From positions 20,896,001-20,956,000 of the forward strand of contig OU612072.1 of assembly GCA_914767715.1 (NCBI GenBank): a DNA stretch of 60,000 nt, in the 5' to 3' direction. The notes below the pieces were generated by a model. It searched no databases. It was given only the letters and a program-made list of their open reading frames with translations, and had not been told where the DNA came from. Positions 44,015 through 56,600 of this stretch are shown here, in pieces. Source of the stretch: Membranipora membranacea (Eukaryota; Bryozoa; Gymnolaemata; Cheilostomatida; Membraniporidae). Position numbers and translations under genes: made by a program. Every line of letters begins with the position of its first letter. Position 1 is the stretch's first letter.

Positions 44015-44715
44015 AGATAGCAAAAAATGGAGTTATCTGCCTACATACACATTAGCAGGGTTCAGTGCCAAGCAGTAAAAAAGCTAACTTGGTGCTCTCA
44101 TCACATACTTTAGGCACCATGCAGCTTTGAAGCTATATAAAGAATTTAGTTAGTGACAAGGAACATGAGTCGGTCCAATTTTGCTTCCTTGAAACTTGAT
44201 TGATAAGAGATACAAACTTTGTTAAGCATGACTTTGATTTAATAGGAAAGCTATGTAGGCTGCTCTATAAAATTGATAATTCTAAGCAATCACTTAGCGT
44301 TACTATAAACGATTACGGTGTTATGCAGGAACAGATCAAAATATGTTAACAGGCTGCATATTTAGCTTCAAACACCTACCCTTTGTCTTGATGCAATGAA
44401 TGCTCAGATGTCCTGCTTCAGACCAAGGCAATCAGTTTATGAATATCATGAGTATTATCGAGGAGAATTTCTGTATTAGTTCCCTAGTCCCCAGCATCGT
44501 CTGTATTTATTCAAGTCCTCCAAATAATGACTGCGGTTGGGTAAGGGTGGATATTAGGCTTACCATTGCTAGTGGGAGAGGACACGGCTTTGGTCTTCCT
44601 TTCTTCAATTGTTTTGTTTTTTGGCTGTCAAAATTGTGATAACTAAATTATTAAGTATCCCACAATGCAATGCACACGTGCATTCTTTCCTTCACTCTTC
44701 ATGGTGCTAAGGATC
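44015..44715 (+). repeat. Interspersed repeat family X, copy 3
   Basis: Runs from AAAATGGAGTTATCTGCCTA to TATCCCACAATGCAATGCAC, with the same ordered blocks as copies at 14.3-14.9 and 16.3-17.0 kb but lacking their left part. Confidence 0.75.
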
Positions 44716-44974
44716 GAGATAGGATAGTAATTGTGTAAATACAAAGTAATTATGAGAGTCTGCCTTCCAATACGCATTTTTTTTGGTAACAACTCAAATC
44801 AAAGTTGGACGTAACGGCCATGCCCTACCAGCGCAATTACTTTTTTAATCACAAAACAGATGCATCGCAGTTCAACATATCTAATAAAATTTTAGTCCAA
44901 TGAAGTCTAAAACCTAGTCTTTATTTTCCTGAAATACTTTTTAAAAGAGACTGGCCTGTGATCTCTGAATGATC

Positions 44975-45070
44975 TGTGATAAGAGAAATACGTAAACAGC
45001 CTAGGATTACTAAGCAGTGAAAGGTTTACTTCCTTCTCTTATCAGAGGTTTGAAGCACATTAGAAATTCA
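44975..45070 (+). repeat. R-module fragment, right-arm orientation
   Basis: Contains GATCTGTGATAAGAGAAATA, then CAGTGAAAGGTTTACTTC and CTCTTATCAGAGGTTTGA. Confidence 0.65.
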
Positions 45071-45074
45071 AGGC

Positions 45075-47590
45075 TATCGCCAAATTAAAAATATGTGTTA
45101 ATTTACTCTGCCGCGAGAAGCAACGACCACTGAGAATAACATTGAAGGGGGAGGGTCTGGTATAACTTTCTAAACACAATAAAATAAAGTCATGGTTTAT
45201 TGCGGCATTGTTACTGCTTACCAAAAGTATGGGGGTGTCAAACTACTAGATGTTAAATCTCCCAATAAGTATTTGTGATATTGCGTCATGATGATATTTA
45301 CAGCGTGCCCTTGTACCTTGAGACACCAGATTTGCTCCTAAATTTAGATCGCATTGTTGAGGTTAGCTGTGTTGGATACAGCTCATGGGTCCTCATCTGG
45401 CTTGATCAGTAACTTTACATCTCTTTCCCTAATATTATCTCAAATACTTGTTATATAAACCAAAATACATCAATGATCTAAACCAGTAATTGTGTGCTAG
45501 TGTAGTTGTGGTTAACAAAAACTGTCAAAAAGTTCAATTTGACATGGGCCAAAATTTTAATCGAGATGAAGCAAATGGCATACTCAATAGCGTGAAGTTA
45601 GAGATTCATAGTTAATGCCGCCTTCACAGGGATAAGTCGTACTAATGATTACTTGTTACCTTACAAATTAGTAAGATAATTATTGACATAGACAACTATG
45701 TCTTGTTTTTGAAAACCGGAAGGCAGCTGCTAGGCAAATATTAAACAGTAAAGTAAGAGGGACGGTGTTTTAGCTTTAGCTACTTCCGTACTCTGCAAGA
45801 TGAGTCCCTAAGTCTTTCACCTGGTTCTGCTTTTATGACATTGGAGGGTGGATGTGGCGCAACGCTTACACAACTGGTATACCTTCTAGAAAGAGAAAGC
45901 CACTCACTCTTGCTTAGCAGCGGTACTTGAGCCCTTGACCATTCACTTCAGAAGCGTTGAGAGGTGAACGCCTATACCAATAGCTTTGTAACAACCCTGG
46001 CTGCCTTGTAAATAAATCATGGGGCCTGTTACCGAAACTTACAGTTATCGATCCATCATCTTCTAAATAATCACCGAGGCTTGGCATAATTGTAAGCAAT
46101 GCTAAGATGACTGTCTTTTTCGCAGAACCATAAAGTTATTTTTTCTTATTGAACTTTCATGTCTTTTAACAACCCTTGGATGCCACAGATTACTAAAAAT
46201 GATCAAGCTCCCTAATTATATGCGGATAGCCATCGTACAAAATTAGCTGCTTTTCCTAATACTATGTCACTTGGTAAAAAACGCACAGATTATTAATAGT
46301 TGAGACAAATGGCAGCCTTGGATAAATTTTTAAAATAACAGACTAGCCATACAAAATTAATGTAGAGTGAAACTGCCCTTCTGAATGACTGTGTATCAAT
46401 AGTTGCAGTCGTTTTACATGGCAGGTATGCTCTCTGTTTATGATACCAGGTTATATATAGTTGGTACCAGCCAAATAACAACGCAGCATGAATACTGCTA
46501 GATTGCGCAGTCTCAGTAAGCTGTTTGCTTTAACGTTGAATTTTACCCATAGCTTCGGGAACATGCTCTCTAAGCAGCCCCATCATCCCATGTCGATGAA
46601 GAAATAGTAGTTGTATTACCCTATGTGACATTAACTGCCAGACGATCCGTGGCTCTGGGATCATTTGTGTCCAATTGGGAGGCAATTCTTGATTGACTAT
46701 TCAATCCCTCGCACCCTTCAATGTCTTTAATCCTGCCTTCCTTATATATGCATTCTATGGAAATATGGTTTGATATCCGATATCTGAAGAGTGAGTCAGA
46801 AGTTATCTCTAGATAGTATCTTGTTGTTTAGTTGTGACTGAGAATAAGAATCCACAACATTCACTGGGTTGATATTGATTAAATATGGGAGGGGCTGAGC
46901 TATAACACCCTCCCAATATTAAGCACAAGATCAGCAGTATTTGTATAGCTTGCGTCAATGAATTCAATATTCCCAGCTTCCACATGAGTGAGTTGAGTCA
47001 CTTTGATATCAATCATATGATCTCATAATTAATATTTTCCACAAGATAACGGCATTAGGTATTTACAGCAGTTTAAGGATAGAAGTTAGACACTACAAAA
47101 ATCTTATCGCTAGTATGTAAGGTTGAGATAGTTTGATATCATGAGATCCATGCAATGCAATTGAATAAAAAATAGCTAATAATAAATTGGCTAAAATATA
47201 TACATGCAAGAATTGTGTGCTGTCATCCTTCGTTAAAATCATTGTAGCTCAGTTGATCAAACCAGCTCAGACTTGTAAACATCAGGCCCCTTGATAAACC
47301 TCATAAACAATTACAGGTACAGGTATAATTGTTACACCATTAATAACACCACAAGAATTGTGTGCGGTTAGACAGATATTGATGACAAACAAAGAGTTGT
47401 CATTCCGTATTATCATTTTAGCTCAATTGATGCAACAGACTCAGACTTGTAGATATCGGGCCTCATCAAGTGAAACTCAGGTAGGCATGCCAACATTTAC
47501 CTTCTTTTTCATACAATTTGAGTTTGTTGCCTCCTGTAACATTTACAGTGATATCTGAATCATTGCATTAGCATGATTGAGTACTGCGCA
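45075..47590. other. Non-coding spacer
   Basis: No gene recognised. A weak tRNA-like pair of boxes (TGGCGCAACGC near 45853, a GGTACTTGAGCCC-like box near 45922) was not accepted. A duplicated segment containing ACAAGAATTGTGTGC occurs near 47207 and 47350. Confidence 0.45.
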
Positions 47591-47599
47591 CTGAAAGTT

Positions 47600-47830
47600 T
47601 CACCTGTCCTTCTTATCAGGTCTCTGACGCACACAGCAGTACCCTGGTTCAATATTGGGGACTTTGTTAAAACAGGACACACGATTTTGTCCGATATAGC
47701 TACCTTTAAATGTTTACACTGATAAGAGATTCCTACGTCAACAGTATTTAGTACCAGGCAGAGAAAGGTTTACTCGGCTCTCTTATCTGAAGTTTGACGC
47801 ACATAAAAGATAACTGGTTAAATATTAGTT
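47600..47830 (+). promoter_or_regulatory. R-module upstream of gene B
   Basis: Contains CTTCTTATCAGGTCTCTGAC, ACACTGATAAGAGATTCCTA and GGCTCTCTTATCTGAAGTTT boxes within 340 bases of the gene B start, matching the module upstream of gene A. The shared sequence continues to the ATG (for example GACTAGAGGTG). Confidence 0.4.
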
Positions 47831-47936
47831 GCCGCTAGCTAAATACCTCCGCAGCGGGTTTATGTTCACTGCCGGTTCATTCACTTACCGTACTGAGGTG
47901 AGACTAGAGGTGTAGAATTAATATTGCTATAGTCCG

Positions 47937-50900
47937 ATGAAGATATTCGGCCTGTTGAAAATCATGGAGCTGAGACTGGTACTTTTCCTTGTAAGTACAA
48001 TGTGAATTGCAATTCAATTATAACCATAGAATTGATATTATGTAATAATCCTGAAAAAAAAGAGGTAGTTATAGTACAGAAGATTACAAGCATGGCATGC
48101 TTTAACCCTGACATAACACTTATATGATGAGTGTGCAGAGGGTTTCGATGGGGAATCAGTATTCTCTTTATATGGGAGGTTTCTCCCCCCCCCCCCCCCC
48201 TTACCTACAGTACCTTGCTTATTTCTGTTGTAACAAAATAAATTAATACCATCATTGTTTTGACAGGTGTTATGTTGTATGACACTAAATACCGGGTGGT
48301 GTATGGGTCAGGATACGCAGTCTCTAGTTGATCGGTGAGTCACTTTCCATTGATGTGATAAATAGGGGTTTGAAAGACTTCTGAGTTCTATGCTAGAATA
48401 TCCTTTAGTAAAAATATCAGATTAAGGGTAGGCAATGTACAGTGAACTTAATCATTTGATCGTTTCACTCCTTCTTGTGATTTGTGATATTACACATTAC
48501 GTTTGGTACAAGCTGTTACTTTTTTGTAATTTATACATTGCACATATTTTTGTTGATTAATCGAAGCAAATATCTGTTTTACTCAAGATTTTGAATGTAG
48601 GTCGCTTAATTTTTTTTTTGTGTGTATTGCCTCCTGATGGTGTATAACATGAGACAACTCCAAATAACCAAAATTTACTGTGAACAAAAGCCGCGTATCA
48701 AATATTATATATGTTGATGTCTGGTGCATAACCTGCATTTAAATTTAATTGGTTGATAGATAACACAATTATCAATCTGAATCAATTTTGGGAAAAATTA
48801 ATAATTCTGATAAATTTGATTCACCCACAAGCACATGAATACTTAGAATACAAAAAATACACTTCATTAAAAATATTGCATTTGCAATACCTGTGATTTT
48901 TTTGTTCAATAATTACTCCGTTAATACGATCAAATTAACCAACATCGTCCATTTACATAACAATATTAATCTTACAGATTAGAGAGATCTACAGCTACAA
49001 ACTTCACCACCACCTCTTACTTTGTTTATCACATGGAAGAAGAGCTCTTTCAACCCGGTAACATACTGTACACTGACCTCTATTCACTAAAGACCACCGA
49101 CGGTTCAACATCTACGACCATAGCGGGGAACACTGCTGAGAGTGGATACAGAGAGGGGAGAGGAACTGAGGCTCAATTCAACCTCATCACAGGGTTCACA
49201 CAAGTCACAGATAGGCGTATAATTGTAGCTGACTATTATAATAACTGTCTGAGAGAGATTAACTGTGTCACAGGGATCACCTCCGTCTTCTCTGGACAGT
49301 GTCAGTCAGCAGGATACACAGAGGGTCTCCCCGGTCAGTTCTCCCGTCCCTGGTCTGTAATAAAAGACAAGAAAGATGTCGATCAGCTTCTCGTCACTGA
49401 CATGTTTAACGAGGCTGTGAGGACAGTCGATGTAAGCTCCGCCTCTGTCGGTACTTTCGTTAAGTCCGACCGACTCCAGTATATCAGAGACCTGACACAG
49501 GATGACAATGGTGACCTGTATGTCCCAGCAGTGAATCGGGCTCTCTACCGTATCACATACACACAGAAGATAATTACACTTATATCCGGATCACCAGGGA
49601 CCTCAGGTTACGCAGACAGCTCTCTACTAAACTCTTTATTCTACTACCCACGTGACCTCGTATTCATAGGTAATCAGACACTACTTGTGGCTGATGAGGG
49701 CAATAACAAGATCCGACTCGTAGACATGAAGTCAGACAGAGTCACCACACTGGATCTCTGCTCAGGATGTCTCCGGAGCTCTCCCAGGTCTCTATATATC
49801 ACTGATACATTTCTGTTTGTCGGACAATACAAGAGGATCCAGCAGTTTGTGTGTGAGTACGCTGTATATATATTGATAGTTTAATGCTATCTCTGTTATC
49901 TCAAGTTGAATTTATAGGTGATATTTGCTGGTTTATTTTATCACTTTAGCTATTCCCGCCTGATAATCTTGTGAGGCAACATATAGCTGATTTTACTAAA
50001 TATTATATCAATGATCAAATTTACCACTTTTGCCTAACATAAAAAGATTACTCCAATAAATGAGATATGAAATAATTAAATTATAAAGTAGAGTAGCAGC
50101 CTTGGAAATTCTGTTCATATTCATGTTGAACCAAATCTTTTTAATATTCTTTTGATTTTGTTTGAAAGGTCTTTAAAAATTGAGTCCATGATATTGAATA
50201 CTCAAATTTTCTAGATCCAAAACTTACAACTACGCCAATACCTACAACTACCACACCATCAACTACTACACAGATGACTACCACCAGAGCCTCTTGTCAG
50301 GACAGTAACAAGACACTCTATGTGACATCTGATGGGGGGAGAGCACTGGTTGATACAGCTCCTGGCCAGCAGACTGCATTTGCAGTGGGTAGTCATGTCA
50401 TCTATAGGGACAACTGTACTATAAACATTATAGTCATAAATAACGGTGGGTATAAATAAAGAAAGTCGATAGCCAATTTGAGCTAGCCATTAAAATAACT
50501 TGCTGTCCGTTAAATGAAGGATACCACCTCAAATACTCGGTACACAAGCACCTAAACTGGTATCCAAAACTAAATGTAATTGTACCATGCATTATTTGTT
50601 CTCCAATATTGAATAGAATCCTCATGCAAATGATGAATTTTTATTTTAATCTGTAGGAACTACCACTAGAGTGCCTTGTCACGACAGAAACATAACATTG
50701 TATGTGACATCTGATGAGGAGGGAGCATTAGTCGAGGTGACTCCGAGTGTAAACACAAGTTTAGCTGTGGGAACCCATGTGATTTATGAGGACAACTGTA
50801 CTATAAATATTTTAGTCATAAATAATGGTGAGTACAAATATGGTTAATTTATTGCCGATTTAAGATTTCCAATTTGATACCTTTTCATACATTAGACATA

Positions 50901-52794
50901 ATATACTCACAGCCCCCCCCCCCCCCCAAATATATTGCTACCAGATATTGTTCTTACTTCCATATTAAATATTATCGTCACACATATGATTAATATGTAT
51001 TTCAATATGTAGTAACTACCACTAGAGCGCCTTGTCAGGACAGAAACATGACATTCTATGTGACATCTGATGCGGAGAGAGCACTGGTGGGTACAGCTCC
51101 TGACCAACAGACTGAATTTGCAGTCGGTAGTCACGTCATCCACAGAGACAACTGTACTATAAATATTATAGTCATTAATAATGGTGAGTATGCATCTAAC
51201 TGACTGGAATATATTTTAAGCTCCTCATCCTCATACCTGTAAGTAGGTTAAACCGTAGGACACTGTCATCAATGACCCATACACACAGTACACATGCACC
51301 TGGGGCTCCGAACCCACTCTTATGGTATTATTGTTCTTCAAGCTTAGCTTGAATAATTTGAAGCCCTTGGGTTGCTGTAGCTTTTCAATCAATTCTTTGT
51401 TATTTGTTGACACATAATTTGAGCAATTCTCTTTGATCCAGCCAGTTGATTTTTTTAACAATAGCATCTTTTATTGATTAAACAGGCACAACCTCCAAAT
51501 CCAATGAGTGTCCGGAAGAAATAAGAGGAGTTGTCTCTGCCTCTACTGGGTTATCAGCACATGATCTCACACTAGATGGCGCCGTACATCGACTGGAACT
51601 ACCTGTTGGGGTCTACAATTATCACATATATAGAGAAGATGGAAACTGCTCCCTTAAAGTTGAGATAAAAGGTACAGCCTATGATTTTCATTAACTTAGT
51701 TTTAAATCACAATGATTGTTATACTCATCAGTCTTAGTCTATTGAGCTCTCTATGGAGGTTTAATTTCAACAACAAGTCAACTCATTCACTTATGTTAGA
51801 ACCCATCCAGTCTAAACTGTTCAGCTATTTTAATAAGACTGTAAATTCAACATTTGCAGTAGTTTAGTACCAGTCAACACTAATAATTTATTGACACTTT
51901 AGATCACTTGTTGATGAGACGGGTAGGGCTGGTAGCTGAGTATGATATAAAGTGTACAGTACTAACTGATAAGGTTGCCTTCGCCACTCTGACAAGCCTC
52001 GCTAGTAGCAATGTCAACCAGATAAAGGCAATATGTCAACACAGTAAGTGCTTTGACGTCTTCATAATTTGAATTTCACAGTATTAATGTGTCACAGGAA
52101 ATTACAAATACTGACGTCATCATTCCCCATCACACTTTAAATCGCCCGATAATACAAAATACAGCAAACAATAAATATAAAATATAGTATGCTAATGAAT
52201 GTATTCGAATGTCATGCCTATAACTTCTTTGATATGTATCTATGTACGCTTAGTGCCCTCCTGACAGTGTTATAATATTGTTTGTAGACTGCAACCCTAA
52301 GGTCAGTTCTCAGGCTAAGCTGAGCTGTAAGAATGACACACTGACAGTAACCTGGCCTACTAATGTCACATTTGATGGCACAGTTACAGAAATCCCAGTA
52401 GGACTGAAGCAGAGACTGACAGACAAACTTCTTGAACTGAGCCGATACCCGATTCTGAATATGCTTGTCATCACTAGGATACCACCGTGAGTGATTTTGT
52501 TTAGCCGAGCTTTGTTTTAATCATACTTGTAATTATCTGCAATAATGGATCCTTATGGAACCCCCAGTTAATGATACTTGCTGTGGCCAGTCTTACACTT
52601 TTTTTTTCTATATATAACTGAAGGGAGTAATAAAGAGACAAACTGAGCATTATCCAAACTTTTCTCTCTTTCCATGATTCAACAGGGTGGTTTATCCGAC
52701 TAAGACTAAGGCAGGAGCGTACGCTGAGCTGGTTCTGACTTCGACATGTCTTCATAATAAGAAGTATGACAAGAGAACAGATTCTTGTGTCTAA
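47937..52794 (+). CDS. Gene B: secreted NHL-propeller protein
   Basis: Ten exons: 47937-47990 (or start 47964), 48267-48334, 48978-49852, 50215-50445, 50657-50827, 51013-51183, 51486-51671, 51903-52043, 52288-52486 and 52686-52794. The frame is open to TAA at 52792-52794, giving 734 or 725 aa. I favour the second ATG (47964), which aligns with gene A; the upstream in-frame ATG adds MKIFGLLKI. Domains (725-aa numbering): signal peptide, NHL propeller (about 55-323), Thr/Pro linker and four two-cysteine modules (about 324-576; the first three PC/SCQDxN...VINNG, the fourth diverged, CPEEIRG...CSLKVEIKG), then a Cys-containing C-terminal region ending TCLHNKKYDKRTDSCV. There is no transmembrane segment. 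Paralogue of A (5' half) and C (3' half). The first module exon uses a GTGGGT donor. Role is probably extracellular binding; this is inferred. Confidence 0.88.
48185..48200. repeat. Poly-C tract (16)
   Basis: A homopolymer in intron 1 of gene B. A second one, 15 C, is at 50913-50927 in the intron before the third module exon. Neither is in gene A. Their length may be a sequencing uncertainty. Confidence 0.9.
48978..49852 (+). CDS. Gene B exon 3: NHL beta-propeller exon
   Basis: An 875-base exon with the same phases as the gene A NHL exon and one extra codon near the end (RSSPRSL versus SLPFSL). Blades include GYREGRGTEAQF, IIVADYYNNCLREIN, GYTEGLPGQFSRPWSV, LTQDDNGDLYV, LLVADEGNNKIRLVD and FLFVGQYKRIQQFV. 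About three quarters of residues are identical to gene A. Confidence 0.9.
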
Positions 52795-52799
52795 CAAAG

Positions 52800-53690
52800 T
52801 AATGAGTTAAACCAGGTTGCATCACTTTACAGTGTGGGCCTTTAGCGATTATAATGACAGAAGCTACCTAAATAGTTAATATACCTCATGATCCCATTGA
52901 TTCATTGTGTGATGCTTGATTCAAATTTATTACATAGGGGATAGAAGCAGAGGTTAGTTAGGGGGCTGTGCTACCCTACTTACTTCTAAGAACCCCTACT
53001 TCCTTTCTTTTTATAACATGTTATTATTCCTTAATCAATAGCAAAAGAAATTTACAGCAACATTTGCAGGAAAGCTGATGTTGTAGAAAGGAATTGTTGT
53101 CCTATATTTTACCTTATAATATATCTTAATACAAAACTCAATGATAACAAAACCATTGAAAATTAATAATTGACAGTGATTTCCCCTGTACCAAAAGGAT
53201 GTCATGTCAAAAAGAATCAGAGAGGTCAAGAGCCCTCTCATACCTCAGATCTCTATGGTCAGGTTCTGTGTAATCCTATTTAATCCTGAGATATGTTTTG
53301 GCTCCGAAAAATTGATGTTTCAGGAAAATTGCTATCAAGAAGGATATCACTGTGTTTGCACAAAGCAACCTATTCTGAGATGCCCCATTTGCCTGAAGCT
53401 ATAGTGGATATTAGGGTATATAATGATTTAGTTACTTGATTAATGAATTCGCAACAGTCGCTGGACTAATTTGGGTCATAAATACCGCTTCGATCTGCCT
53501 GTAAAGGCACGCTTAGGCTTGTTAATGCAAATTTGCTTGGCTGTCACTTTGGTCAAATGGTCAAAAGAAGCTACACCTTTAAATTTTAGCAAGTATTTTT
53601 TTATGCCTATGATACAGTGCAAATTTTAAAGCAAGGAGAAAGGAGCTATGCCATGTTAGGCGGTTAGATGGAGGATAGTGTGTGCTATTT
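52800..53690. other. Non-coding 3' flank of gene B
   Basis: No obvious AATAAA lies close to the stop. No further exon found. The open frame at 53204-53404 has several Cys but no recognised domain. Confidence 0.45.
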
Positions 53691-56600
53691 CAAGGTTCTA
53701 TTAATTGCACTGATAAAGAGAGAGTCACAGCAACTATTTTCAGCAACTAGCAGTGCGTGGTTAATACTGTGCTCTTATCAGATGTGTGACGCAAGCCATT
53801 TGGTAATATAATAATGCTGAATTATTGACCATGCGATGGGATGTTGTCTTTATTACTGACCTTGCAATAATAACATTGATAAGAGAAACGTGCCTCAACA
53901 TTATTCCAAAACAACAAGTGAAAGGCCCGCTCGGCGCTCTTATCAGAAGTCAGACGCGTGTACACTAAGTGGTAAAGTATTTATACTTTATGTAGATCAG
54001 AATGTGTGACTTTACCGAATTCACTGCCTATTGAACTTAGCATTTATAAGACATTCTCATGCAACAATGTAAAGATCTATCACAGTAAATCGAGGGTTTG
54101 ACGCAGTTATTATAAATATGATGCGGTTGCCAGGTTAGGTAGTATGAAAGTAAGATGACGGATAGTAATGAAAGACCGGTGGGCTGACATGTGCTACTTA
54201 AGTTCTAGTGAGCTCTGAAAATAAAGAAAGGTTTTGTAGGATAAGAGGGTTGGGGGCTGTACCCTGTGCCTGCCTCATAAACCCCATCGCTTTCTGATTG
54301 TAACGCATGGTATTGCAGACTTCCTTACTCAATTACATAGTGTCATTCTAATTTATCTCATCATCTGATATAAATTAAATTTTTTGTTCCCCCCCCGCTG
54401 TAGTCTTCAAATTTCCTTAACCCCTGTCTGACTGTCTGGAAGCAAGTTCTCACCAACCATCTTGTAAGCTTAAATACGACCGGCAGGTCTAAGCTGAATA
54501 AGTCAGCTGTGGACAAATTCCACCTGTTAGATGTAAGAAAATTGTGTAATATTTTCACAGGCTCATGCAGGCTTTGTTAGTAACCCTCAAGTGTATGTTG
54601 ATGTGTGATGTAAACTACACTGATAAGAGACAGTCACATTAACTATATTCAGCCACAAGCAGTTAGTGGTTAATTGGGTGCTCTTATCAGTTGTGTGACG
54701 CAAACAGCCACATCTGGTTATATATGTTTGATCATGGGAGACCATGAGACCTGGATTTGCATGTTTTACTGACCTTGTAATACTTACATTGATAAGAGAA
54801 ACCTGTGTCAACAATGTTGAATAACAACCAGTGAAAGGTTCTCCTATCAAATGTTTGACGCATCTAGCCATAAGTGGTTATATATTAGTTAGAACTTATG
54901 TAGAACAAGAAGTGTGAATTTTACCCTTAGCTGTCCTACATGCATTGACTGTACAGCCTTGTCTCCGTTTACTTTTGACTTGGCTTCGTCCACTGTCCTT
55001 CAATTATACAAACAATGCATGTAATGTAATTCAAATCATAATATAGTAGACAAAGAAGCTTGTCAATTGAGTCAGATGTAAGGTTTGCGTGTGATATATT
55101 AATAGACGCATGCAGGATTTATGATAACATCACAGTGCTGTTGTCATGTATCAATTAATTCCCCTGCTAAGAGACAGTCCCAGGAATTATTTATTCGGCT
55201 ACAGGTAGTGAACGGTGAATTGCATGGTCTTATCAGTTGATTGAGACAAACAGCCACCATCTGGTTATCAATGTAAATATTGCAATACTGATAATATGTT
55301 TAATCAAGGGAGACCGTGAGACGTAACATTGCCTGTATTACTGACCTTGCAATATTTACATTGACAACTGAAACTTGCGTCATCAATATTCAATAATAAC
55401 CAGTTTATGGTTTTCTTATCAATTGTTAGAGGCATTTAGCCATAAGTGGTAACATATTTAGAACCTAGGGTAGAACAAGAAGTATGACTTTTAATAGGGA
55501 ACTGTTTCTTGAGCTTAGCATTAAAAAGACCCTCTCATGTCTATTATACTTAGTATTTCCGCATTGAAACGTGTATTCGACACTTTGACCATAACTATGA
55601 TGCAAACCCTCTTTGCCAGCTTATGCAGTTAAGAATTCAATGAGGTATAGCCAAGAAAGAGGGGAGGGATGAGAACTTGTTGTATACACCCCTGAGAATG
55701 ATGAATTACTTCGAAAATGAGGATGGGAGAGGGCTGCTCCCAATTCTTACCGCTCTCTCCTCTCTGTGATGCATAATAATGCATGTCCAATTAAATGTGA
55801 TTTATTAATTCAATCGAAAACATTTTAAAAGTACCCTGACTGCTTGGATCCAGGTATTCTCCAACTCCCATAAAAACAGCTGTGCCCTTCCGCCGTACTG
55901 GCCTTTCATGCTCTATTCAAAATATGTAACTCATCCATGCATAGACCGAATGTGTGGAGGATTTTATTCTTATTCTTACCTTATCTGTGATGGATATATG
56001 ATCCTACCTGCATTCACTGTAACCTTGTCACTAGGTTATTATCTTGTGGCAGCGTGCCAAGTCTTCGTCAACTGTCCTTCAAGTATACAAACAATACATA
56101 TTATGTAATTCTAATCATAATACATTAGACCGAGAAGCTAAGTATTGTACTTACATGTAAGGTTAGTATGTGATAAATATCTATAGGCGCATGCAGACTA
56201 TGACACCGTGATGTTTTCGGTGGTGACCAATTACTATCCATACTAAGACACAGTCGCAGGGACTATATGTTCGGCTACCGGCAGTGAACGGTGAATTATG
56301 TGCTCTTACCGGTTGTCTGATGCAAATCGTCGCCATCTGGTTATATATGTTTAATCATAGAGGGCCATGAGACGTGACTTTGTCTGTATTACTGACCTTG
56401 TAGTCTTTACATAGATAAGAGAAACTCAAGTAACAGTATTCAACAATATCCAGTGAAAGGTTTTCCTATCAAATGTTTGACGCGTCATAAGCGGTGAATA
56501 TTAGGAACTTATGTAGAACAAGCATGACTTTTAATAGGCCGCTTTCCGTGTACTTAGCATTGATAAGACCTTCTCACGTCACCAATGTTTAGTGCTCCCG

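Noticed and set aside
45845-45940. tRNA-like sequence
   Set aside because: Only weak resemblance to A- and B-boxes and no T-arm pairing.
52501-52797. Minus-strand 98-codon frame
   Set aside because: It is a shadow of gene B's last intron and exon.
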